Assembly: GCF_932526225.1 (NCBI RefSeq)
Contig: NC_064034.1
Span: 1,412,001 to 1,476,000 of the forward strand
Reading direction: 5' to 3'
Length of the DNA: 64,000 nt
Source of the DNA: Nematostella vectensis
Taxonomy: Eukaryota; Cnidaria; Anthozoa; Actiniaria; Edwardsiidae
Part shown: in pieces, positions 24,552-34,327 of the stretch
Layout: each line of letters opens with the position of its first letter
Position numbering within the stretch: the first letter of the stretch is position 1
Translations under genes and position numbers: made by a program
Notes under the pieces: model-generated
Database searches by the model: none
Told to the model about the DNA's origin: nothing
What the model saw: the letters and a program-made list of their open reading frames with translations, nothing else

Positions 24552-25769
24552 AAGTAAAGCTATGGACTAGCACTAAAAATCTCTCGGTAAAATAAGCATG
24601 CGAGGAGCGAAAATATTTTGTTTTCTGCGCGCGCAAATGAATGTCTGAGTGACATCTATCACGATATTGCTCGCCACTCTGCTTTCGCCTTCTTAAACGG
24701 CGCATTCACACATTCGCTGCGACGCGCTCACATTGAACGACTTTCGTTTCATTTACAAAAATCATCATTTTTTAATCTATTTCACTTTTAAGCAAACCAT
24801 GCCTTTTTTTGTCACTCATAAACGTTTCCACTTTCTTATTACTCAATACCGAAAGTACGTCTTATTTAAGATGTTGTTTATTCAAATATCAGTTGAAACA
24901 TGCTGTATAATCATCATATGATAAGAGGGAAAGTACGTCACAGTTAAACTTCACTGCGTAAGTCAGCCAGCCATGCGTTAAACTTATTCTGATTTGTTAT
25001 TTGCGTTTTCACTTAATAGTCTTCACGACTGGAACTGGTTCTTTGTTTTTATTACAATATTTTTTTATATTTTGGAGCACGTTCCTACAAAAATGCGTGG
25101 GTAACCATCTCTGAATAGTATCCGTTGCGTCGTACACAAAAAAGGAAGTTTGTAAATTATTTACAGAAGAACGCGGAATACTTGCAACACCCATTTACCT
25201 TATTAGCTCTCAAAGATCGTATGGGATGAACGGAACAGACACTTGCCCACATACGGACTCCGAAAATAATCATACCGTCAGTTTTCGATATTCATCTGCT
25301 CCATCAAATACATCTGTCTGTGTGCAAAACTATTAGAGAGGTCTATACTTTTCATATCCTTTTTACTCTATAAGGAATACAAGAGTACAAAAAAATATGA
25401 GTTTATAAACTCATGACAGAAAGTATATATAGTATATATGTGTTGTTGTATATACGCTATAAGGAATACAAGAGTGAAAGAAATATGATTTTTTAAACTC
25501 GAGTATATTTAGTATATATGTGTTGTAGGATAAAAAATGAAAATGGTACCCGTAATCCATAGGGTTAGACAGAACATAAACCGATTCTAATCTTTTGGGA
25601 GAGGTTGGAGTATAGTTAGGTTACACAATCTCCGACACCCCTTATCTTTGAGGGGAATTTTATAGTGCATCTGAGCAAATTGAGGGTGTTCATGTGAGTT
25701 CCCTGCGCGTTTTCATGTGAGTTCCCTAATCACTATTTGGTTGAATCTGTGTATTGAAGGCGGAGCTTG
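24552..25769. other. Spacer between receptors B and C
   Basis: Duplicate of 18,537-19,753; no gene seen. Confidence 0.6.
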
Positions 25770-28700
25770 TTACTCTGACGGCCGGGAATAAAGTGGGGCG
25801 TAATTTGGCTCTTCTCCCCTCAGTTCCTCGTAAGCCTCAGTTGTCTGTGCTCTCTGAAGGTATCTGTTTTTAGTTGATAAACTTGAGTACTGATGCTGGT
25901 CCTCTGACTGGACGGAATTCAGTGAAGCGTAATCAGGGCTGCTTTTACTTAGTTCTTCGTAAGTCCCCGAGGCCTGTTCTCTGTTAAGTTTACCATTATT
26001 AGCTGATTCTGAGTGTTGAATCTGTTTCTTTAAGGACCGGTCAAGTGGTGCGTAATCTTGGACCTCTGTCCTCAGTTCCTCGTGCGTATCCGAGGCCTGA
26101 TCCTTGCGAGTCTCGCTATTGTTCACTGAATCTGAGGGATGAGGTGGAGTTTTTTTCTTAGATTGCCGTGAATACAGAGAAGCGTACTCAGAATTGTCTC
26201 CCCTGAGCTCCTCGTAATTTGCAGACGTCTGCACGTGTTTGTGGTGACCGTTGCTGGTCTTCTTTTCTTCTCCGGTGTTCTGCTTTAAGGCACGTCCGGG
26301 GTCGTTGCTAATGTTCAAGTGCACAGGCGCGTTCTAAATACAATTGAAAAAGTAGCTGTTAGATGTAGGATTTATCATATCGTCGTGGGAAAGAGTCTGG
26401 GCTTCAAGTAGATTTATTATTGTAGTTAGGAATCCCTTATCATCCACACCTTTGTTATTATTATTTTTTTAAATCCGGAAATAAACGAATGAATTTTCTT
26501 ACTTAATTAACAGTATCATACCGAAGATATCGCAATGGCTTCTCCAATTTAATAGATGTAAACGGATGCTTTCTCACAGGTATTCAAATTGTTAGGATGA
26601 CAAAATAATGGTGGCAGATAAGGACCTTATGACGATAATCTTTTCAAAGAGCCTCAGCGAGGGAATTTCATTTTATGGTACCATAGTGGTGGTGCTTTCA
26701 TACAAAATATTATTCCCATTTTGAACAACTTCTGAATACCGCATGAGAACTAGTAGATTTTTACATAGTATTTGGGATGCTGTTGTGTTGATGACATTTC
26801 CATGTATTCTCCATCTCCATCTTCATTATTATTATCTGCACCAATCTGTGAGTTATCCATCTCTAGGTTGTCTTTTCTCTTGTTGGCGATCGCTCCAGTG
26901 TCTTGGAATTCTATCTCTTGCTCTTCTGCGCTTGTTGAGTAGGCAACTATGCCTGGAGTGCCTTCCTCAGATACTTGGTCATGTTCCTGGACACGGTTGT
27001 TGGTATTACCGTTGAGGGTACTAACTCTTAATTTGACTGGCTTGGGAACGTGTCTAGAAAAAAACGCACAGCAGGTCACAAGGTGAATCCCCATAAATCT
27101 CCTGGTAAGGTACAGTACAGCGGTGAGGGCATTGAACAGCAGGGAATTAGTTGGTAATGTAGTTAGTGATTCGAAGTCATCTACTTAGGCATTAGCATTT
27201 CCATGAGGTTACTAATACCTCTAAATGTGACTGGCTTTGGGACGGGTCTAGGAAAACGCGCGGAACGTGATAAAAGTTCAATTCCCCTAACCCATCACCT
27301 GAAAAGATACAAATAATACTTGATGGCAAGGGAGGGGCTTTGATTTGGCCACTCATTGATGATCCATCCTCTTTGGATGATAGCGTGTAACAGCTATACT
27401 TTTGTTTAGACCAACTATGACCACTCTGACCACTTGTGACAAAACGACTATGACCCGCGTGTCTGGGGGAGGTACCTGTTTTTACTTGTTCGCTGTTACA
27501 AAGTCTTTACAAGATATGGTGTCTACAAGTATTTTCACATGTGAGTCTCTCCAAGTCCTTAGTGTCTTAAGTGAGTGGGAGAGAGTGTCTCTTCAAGTTC
27601 TTAAGTTAGTTGGGGCTTTGGTACGCACCCATATTTATATGCTACTAAGACGGCATGTCCTTTAGGATAACTGACACTGACATCCCAAAGGGCTTACGAC
27701 TACCAACGTCACACACTAACTTGTTACACTGCTAGTGCGCATGGCAAGCTACACACGTGACTATTATGATTGACAGCATTCCAATCATTTTTGCACTCAA
27801 ACTCTTTAAATGTACTAAATCCTAATTTCACCGACGGCTTGGTCTGAAGCTTACTTAGGGTAAACCTTGTGTGGACTCAGACTTAATTTTCCTTATGTAG
27901 TTAACGGATACAGGACTAAAACAAATGCTCCAGTACCACTTGCAAAGGGACGCAGTTCTCCTATGAGTTTCCCGAGCAAAAGGTCAATCTGCTAAAAATA
28001 TGAACTGCTTGGCTAAGCAATTTCCATGCGAGCGTTCTGTGTTTCCCTGTCAAACGCGATAGGTTAGCTAAACAAAATGCTTTTAGTCGTTCCGTGGACT
28101 TCAATATGCTGACAGCCGATTAGTATATAATTTCTAGATGCTAAATATGTCTTCACTACATGTGTGACTTATTCCTGCGTGACAAACGCATGCTTGCAGA
28201 CGCTTACAAAGTTACCGTGGTCTCACTTTGGCTTCCTTCTTCGTCGCCAGACCAGGCACACTATCATGGTAACCATGGCGATAAGCGCCACGCCTCCAGT
28301 CGCTCCTCCCGCGATAGTCCCGACATTCCTTTCACTATCGGCGCGTGGGGTAATCACGTGGCCATTCAGCGTGGTATCTGACGTAATGAATGCTGGCATT
28401 TCTGTTGAGTATGATGTCGTTCTAGGTGTAGTGGCTGTTGTTGTCACCGGCGGGCTAGAAGTGTTCGTTTGTAGGGTGGCTGGACGCACTGTTGCTGGTA
28501 CAGTAGGACCTGTAAACAAGATGATGAATAAGACAAATTTAGGAGGTAGGGTGACAACTCCAAATACATGGAGATAAGTAAGGTAATTTTTTACAGTACT
28601 GACATTAACTTCGCCCCATGACAGGTAATCCGGAATCCGGAATCCATGAAAAAATGAGATATGGGATCCGGAATCCATGAAAAAATGAGATATGGAATCC

Positions 28701-31303
28701 GGAATCCATGAAAAAATGAGATATGGAATCCGGAATCCATGAAAAAATGAGATATGGAATCCGGAATCCATGCTGCTGGAATCCGGAATCCATGAGAAAA
28801 AACCCACATGGAATCCGGAATCCACACACTAGGATCCGGAATCCAGAACCCTATTGGAGAACCTGTCATGGAGCGATTAACTTTTACATACTGATGTTAC
28901 TGTTGTATGTTATCATGGTTTGTTCTGGAAATGTTGAGAATTTTCAAAATAAAAAAAAATAGTTTATGTTACTCACATGATGTATCGCCGGCCATTTTGA
29001 ACAAGAGGCATGGTGACCTTGATGGTGGCGCACACGTCACCGACAATATAATAATTTGCCCTTTGATGCTGTCTGGTGAAGATACTACCTGAATAACGTA
29101 AGGAAAAAACTATTTTAACGTTTTGCCAGTTATTGATAGCTTAATCGCGTGTGATCAATGTATGCCCTGCTTTTGGACCTTGGGTAGAAATACTCTCTTG
29201 GCACATTGCAGTTAGATAGAAAATCTTGCCTGTGGGGCAGGCCTCAGTCATTCCTTGAATTTATTGAAGTTAAGGGTAAACGCCATTTCCTTCCATCGTC
29301 CCCATGCCTTTTTCCCTTTTTATTTCTTAGACACTGACAGCACATGATAACTCGGTACTTATTTCTTAGACTCTGACAGCATATGATAACTCGGTACTTA
29401 TTTCTTAGACACTGACAGCATATGATAACTCGGTACTTATTTCTTAGACACTGACAGCATATGATAACTCGGTACTTATTTCTTAGACACTGACAGCATA
29501 TGGTAACCCGGTACTTATTTCTTAGACACTAACAGCACATGATAACTCGGTACTTATTTCTTAGACACTGACAGCATATGATAACTCGGTACTTATTTCT
29601 TAGACACTGACAGCATATGATAACTCGGTACTTATTTCTTAGACACTGACAGCATATGATAAATCGGTACTTATTTTTTAGACACTGACAGCATATGATA
29701 ACTCGGTACTTATTTCTTAGACACTGACAGCATATGATAACTCGGTACTTATTTCTTAGACACTAACAGCACATGATAACTCGGTACTTATTTCTTAGAC
29801 ACTGACAAAATATGATAACTCGGTACTTATTTCTTAGACACTGACAGCATATGATAGGTTACTCGGGGCTTGAAATGGGAATGGTTCTTATAGAAATTTA
29901 TATTATTTATTATTGACTCAATCGAGGGTGCTTATTGAAACAAGTAGCTGCCATAAACTACTCCACAATATGTTTGGCAGAGCTTATTTAACGTTAACAT
30001 ATTTTTTTACCTATTGTGTTATACTGGCCACAGTAAAACATAGCATATGACGTGCTAAATGCATTTGATTCTTTGATTACCTCAACCGTGTAGGTGCCAT
30101 AAACAACTCCGCCTATATTAGCTGAGCTGTCCAACTTCAACTTAAATGGTTTCTCGCTGGATTGTAGCGGAAGTGGTGCCCAGGTCCCGTCGCAGTGCAG
30201 GTACTGCGAGGCGGCCAGGTCAATGGTGCATCCGGTAGTGACCATAGCTGTCTTTTCTTCACTTTTTAGTTCCAACACCTTGGGAGCACTGCTTATTGGC
30301 TCGCTGTAAAATGGATACCCGCATCCTAAAATTGACAGAAACACACGCACTTGCCTTATTACTAAGTTTTTCGCGGGTTTCCGTAGTCAATGAAGTCAAT
30401 AAACTAGTTTTAAATGTTGCGGTACATTTAGCAAATTTCCCGTAGGTACTGCGAGGCGGCCAGGTCAATGGAGCATCCGGTTGTAACCATCAAGGTCTTC
30501 TCTTCACTGTTTAGTTCCAAAACCTTTGGAGCACTGCTTCTTGGCTCGTTGTAAAATGGATAGCCGTAGCCTGCAAAGTACATACACATTCTTCTTTTTT
30601 TAGCTCGATACCCATCAGTAAAATTTTCACCGTAGAAAATTGGATTCCCCCCATTACTGTGTTATAGCACTACTACAGCCAGCTACAATTGAAAATAGGT
30701 AGGTTAAGAGCAAGTATTTTTAGTTATATATCTCTAGGTAAGATTATACGATGCGGCTTCACCTATGTGTTTGATACAGTTAAAGCTCCATATGGCCACG
30801 CTTTCTTACTTCTTTTTGATTATTACTGGCTAGAAATAAATATAACCAAAATTATTATATATTATTATATAACTAATTTTATTATTATCAAATTGAAATT
30901 ATTATTATTAAATGGAAACATAGAAAAGGACATCTACTAGCGTAGTGAAGTGATATGTCTACATCATAAACAACTGAAGAACGGAAACAGATATGAACAT
31001 TCCTTCGATTATTCACTGGTTTGTACCTGCAAAGGTTCTGAAGTCTTCATTCTTCACACATGCCCATTTTGAGTTGTAAACTGCAAAGGAAGCTGTGTTT
31101 GTGTTGCAACCACATTTGCACTGAGTAGAATCGTGCCATGTTCCTCCATACCCACCACATCCGACTCCACAGAGTGACGGGGGAAGCACGAATGAATCGT
31201 ATACTGGTGAAGTCTGTCTGTATATTGTGAATTCTCCACCTCTCACTACCAACACATATACCAGAAGTATTGTCAGATGGAATATATCGCTTGTTTGGAG
31301 CAT
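25770..31303 (-). CDS. Receptor C: cysteine-rich receptor with multi-ITAM tail
   Basis: Six exons: 31303-31027, 30325-30081, 29088-28977, 28509-28227, 27053-26765, 26333-25770; about 589 residues, all phases consistent. The signal peptide (FHLTILLVYVLVVRG) differs from A and B. A longer start at 31348 is possible. The ectodomain keeps all the Cys motifs seen in A and B. The tail carries GEYMEMSS (YxxM) and four ITAM-type units spaced 41-44 residues apart: YEELRGDNSEYASL (26216), HEELRTEVQDYAPL (26084, first Tyr lost), YEELSKSSPDYASL (25961), YEELRGEEPNYAPL (25832), plus a single QYSSL. The YxxL-x6-YxxL spacing is the canonical ITAM spacing, which is bound by Syk/ZAP-70-type tandem SH2 domains; Syk-family kinases are known in Hydra. 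Activating signalling is inferred. The first two introns contain an exon-2 relic and a 39-bp minisatellite. Confidence 0.8.
25791..26216 (-). other. Four tandem ITAM-type motifs in receptor C tail
   Basis: Motifs at 26216-26175, 26084-26043, 25961-25920 and 25832-25791, all YxxL-x6-YxxL apart from the Tyr-to-His change in the second. In receptor B the second motif still has its Tyr but is out of frame. Confidence 0.85.
28612..28875. mobile_element. 264-bp TIR element with 8-bp target-site duplication
   Basis: Flanked by ATTAACTT on both sides (28604-28611 and 28876-28883). Terminal inverted repeats are cgccccatgacaggt and its complement with one mismatch. Receptor B has the empty site with a single ATTAACTT at the matching place. 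The interior holds about five 32-bp units of atccggaatccatgaaaaaa type. Non-autonomous, with no coding capacity. The 8-bp duplication fits hAT, P or Merlin; the termini do not settle which. It lies in receptor C intron 3. Confidence 0.85.
29321..29860. repeat. 39-bp minisatellite, about 13-14 copies
   Basis: Unit cttatttcttagacactgac plus agcatatgataactcggta with few changes. It lies in receptor C intron 2 and is absent from the same intron in A and B, so it arose or was lost after those genes separated. Confidence 0.85.
30443..30570 (-). pseudogene. Truncated relic of ectodomain exon 2 inside receptor C intron 1
   Basis: It starts with a normal acceptor (tttgcag) and the correct phase, and encodes GYGYPFYNEPRSSAPKV then CSIDLAASQYL. 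It then breaks off mid-exon and runs into sequence matching the intron upstream of exon 2 in A and B (gggaaatttgctaaatgt). There is no donor, and in-frame inclusion reaches a stop within a few codons. Its RSS and LNSEEK variants match receptor B exon 2 rather than A or the complete C exon. Confidence 0.82.
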
Positions 31304-31413
31304 TGATGTATAGTGTTTTAGAGACTTCCTTATGTTTATTGAAGTCATACCCCACTGAACACAGCTCACGAAAGTAGCAGCTACAAGCGTTGTTAGGCAT
31401 GAGTTGATGCATG

Positions 31414-32129
31414 AGATAGTATAGTATAGTATAGTATAGTATAGTATAGTATAGTAACTGTACAACAATAGTATAGTAACTGTACAACAATAGTATAGTA
31501 GCTGTACAACAATAGTATAGTAGCTGTACAACAATAGTGTAGTAACTGTACAAGAATAGTGTAGTAACTACAACAATAGTGTAGTAACTGTACAACAATA
31601 GTGTAGTAACTGTACAAGAATAGTATAGTAACTGTACAACAATAGTATAGTAACTGTACAACAATAGTATAGTAACTGTACAACAATAGTATAGTAACTG
31701 TACAACAATAGTATAGTAACTGTACAACAATAGTATAGTAACTTTACAACAATAGTGTACTAACTGTACAACAATAGTGTACTAACTGTACAACAATAGT
31801 GTAGTAACTACAACAATAGTGTAGTAACTGTACAACAATAGTGTAGTAACTGTACAAGAATAGTATAGTAACTGTACAACAATAGTATAGTAACTGTACA
31901 ACAATAGTATAGTAACTGTACAACAATAGTATAGTAACTGTACAACAATAGTATAGTAGCTGTACAACAATAGTGTAGTAACTGTACAACAATAGTGTAG
32001 TAGCTGTACAACAATAGTGTAGTAACTGTACAACAATAGTATAGTAACTGTACAACAATAGTATAGTAACTGTACAACAATAGTATAGTAACTTTACAAC
32101 AATAGTGTAGTAACTGTACAACAATAGTG
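31414..32129. repeat. 22-bp minisatellite, about 30 copies, upstream of receptor C
   Basis: Unit actgtacaacaatagtatagta with minor variants, bounded near the gene by a pure (atagt)n run at about 31,419-31,455. It lies immediately 5' of receptor C and could be promoter-proximal or intronic if a 5' non-coding exon exists. Frames left open within it are artefacts. Confidence 0.85.
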
Positions 32130-33073
32130 TACAAAAAAACTTCAAGGATTTTTTTCGATAGCAAAATCGATGGCTTTGATGAAATAGCTCTTGGAAATTT
32201 CTTGCATTTATTTTTTTCATAGAAAGCTCTAATTTACAATGATTTACTTCCTTCAAGAATGTTTATTTTTTACAAAATGACTGACCCTGAAATATTACCC
32301 ATCGTCCTTGTCGGCCACGGTATCACTTTGTACATTCACGCGTAAAACCACATTTTATCTGTCACAATAGGTAGACGTGCAGTTTCGCGAGAATTCGTCC
32401 GAAAGCAAGAATCACAAAATTGTTTGTCGAAGGTGATTTTGTGATCCTAAAAAAATCGACTTTTATCATATCTATGTTGTTTTTATTAAATTTTACGGCT
32501 GCCTTTTGTTACTTCATTCGTGTTAAATACCTCTACCAATCTAAAAAAAACCCTAATAAATTGATTATACTTTATAGCATATGCACTGTTAAAATTTAAG
32601 ATCTTTAAAATAGAATATAAGGAAAGTATACTGACCATGTCTAGTGTTTTTTTACATGAATAATAAAGCTATCATATCACGGCTGATTCGAAAGAATTGC
32701 CGACTTTGGATCACGAAACTATTCGTGACAACTAGGCTATTGCTTTAAGCTCCATAGCGTTATAAGTAGTTAATCCACAAATAAGTTATTAACTTATCCT
32801 TTGTGCCTATTTTGTGGGTTTGATTATTCTCCTCGTTACACACCAGTAGATATCACGATGCGTTACACACCAGTAGATATCACGGCAGGAGCGGCTGTTG
32901 CCATAGAACAACAACAGGACTCGGCCTATTTACGACTTGTTACACCTCAACGAACAGAAACCGAAACATATGTCGTATTGTGCAACCTACGCCAACTACA
33001 AACATTCGTGAGTCTTTTAATTGCCAAGTATCTCATTGTCAAGAAGGACTTATTGCCAATAAGACGCCTCAAG
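32130..33073. other. Upstream region of the Tctex1 gene
   Basis: AT-rich and non-coding as far as I can see. A 22-bp direct repeat (ttacacaccagtagatatca) occurs twice at about 32,836-32,882. This interval must hold the promoter of the plus-strand gene, and possibly of receptor C on the other strand; I identify no specific element. Confidence 0.4.
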
Positions 33074-33679
33074 ATGTCGTTTACTAGTTGTGCTTCGAAC
33101 GACGAAGGGGAAGTTGACAGAAGAACAAGCAGCCGCCGGCTCTCGGTGTTGTCTGTTGAGAGCGCTAGGACAACCGCTTCGTCACGTAGTCCTTCCATTC
33201 AGCATCCGGGACAGCCTCAAATGCGCAAAACCTCGCGCTCCATGTCCACTTATGTATCCCCGTACACTTGGAAAGGACTGGTGCCGACGAAAGAGAAACA
33301 AGAAAAAGAGATAACGCCTATACAGAAATTGGAAAACACGTATCAAGTAGAGCCTAAAAGAGTGTTCCCAACAGGCGAAGTAAAGCAGATAATTCACAAC
33401 ACATTACAAAACGCCCTGGCCGAGTCGAAATACAAGGAGATGAATAGCAGCTTTGTATCACAGCTTCTCAGCCAAAGAGTGCTTGATCAGGTGAAAAGCC
33501 TGGACGTTCAGAGGTATAAGCTGGTGTGTTTGGTTTCCATAGGTTCTAAGTCAGACCAAGGCATGCGTGTGGCGAGTCGCTGTCTTTGGCACAGTGAGTT
33601 CGACCGGTTTGCGAGTGCCTCTGTGGAGAATGGTTCACTGTTTGCAGTAGGTACCGTGTATGGCGTTTATTTTGAATGA
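33074..33679 (+). CDS. Tctex1 domain-containing dynein light chain-like protein
   Basis: An intronless frame of 201 residues from the ATG at 33074 (MSFTSCASNDEG). An in-frame upstream ATG at 32801 would add an unlikely leader. The first 95 residues or so are Ser/Arg-rich and low-complexity. The C-terminal 110 or so match the Tctex1 fold: YQVEPKRVFPTGEVKQII, YKLVCLVSIGSKSDQGMRVA, SRCLWHSEFDRFASASVEN, then LFAVGTVYGVYFE at the end. This resembles the DYNLT5/TCTEX1D family. Such proteins are light chains of dynein motors, often ciliary. AATAAA follows near 33,697. Which DYNLT member it is cannot be decided by eye. Confidence 0.88.
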   Translation: MSFTSCASNDEGEVDRRTSSRRLSVLSVESARTTASSRSPSIQHPGQPQMRKTSRSMSTYVSPYTWKGLVPTKEKQEKEITPIQKLENTYQVEPKRVFPTGEVKQIIHNTLQNALAESKYKEMNSSFVSQLLSQRVLDQVKSLDVQRYKLVCLVSIGSKSDQGMRVASRCLWHSEFDRFASASVENGSLFAVGTVYGVYFE

Positions 33680-33951
33680 TCTTTTTTAAAAAAAATAAAT
33701 GTGTTCCACTAAATTGTAAACTGTGCCGATATGGTATGAACGTTGCTGTGCAAGAAAGACTTAAGAAAGCCTATAATGTCAATGTATTTATGTTGGCAGG
33801 AGAAAAAGTCCCTGTTTTAATATTGTAAATACGTTATAACTCTAGAAAAAGCCTGAGAGATAGCAGCTGCAGTCGGTTCTACGTATTTGCGCTATTTTTA
33901 ACCCTTTTAATCCAATACAATGAAGCTGATTACGCGAGGTGTTATGATGCA

Positions 33952-34025
33952 GCCTGCGGGGATTTGTGGGTAATCAAGCCTGCGGGGATTTGTGGGTAAT
34001 AAAGACTGCGGAGATTTCTGGGTAG
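33952..34025. repeat. 28-bp x 3 tandem repeat
   Basis: Three imperfect units with gcctgcggggatttgtgggt, between the Tctex1 gene and the PAN pseudogene. Confidence 0.7.
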
Positions 34026-34327
34026 GAAGAAAAGGCCTCTGTGTTTTGCTATAGCTACGGTAGTAAAAGTGTTCAGGAATCACATTTTCGCGCGGTGTCG
34101 ATATAAGCTGATCTTTTGAGAGAGACCATGGGGCTGGTTATTAGTTTATATAGCTTGTGTTTTATTTTAGATTAGACGCAGATGCCTGCATTCTCTTGCC
34201 TTTAACATACATATTACACATATCAAACATATACACGTACATAACAAATTCCGTATAAATATATGGCGTAGAGCAACTGGTCGTCACGAGTTTACTATGC
34301 TAGATCCTCAACGCACAGCTCTTATTC

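Larger units (their letters stand above)
22775..28976. repeat. Tandem duplication unit 2 (about 6.1 kb)
   Basis: Second copy of the 16,740-22,740 block, with receptor B ectodomain exons and receptor C tail exons. It differs by point changes, a 264-bp insertion at 28,612-28,875, and about 100 bp present only in unit 1 near 22,540-22,650. Confidence 0.9.

Noticed and set aside
29321-29860. Regular repeat array considered as a CRISPR
   Set aside because: Units are contiguous with no unique spacers, and the host is an animal. The same holds for the other arrays.
31047-32256. Several overlapping minus-strand frames of LLYSYYTIVVQ repeats
   Set aside because: 22-bp satellite artefact. Only the sequence right-to-left from 31303 to 31027 is real receptor exon.
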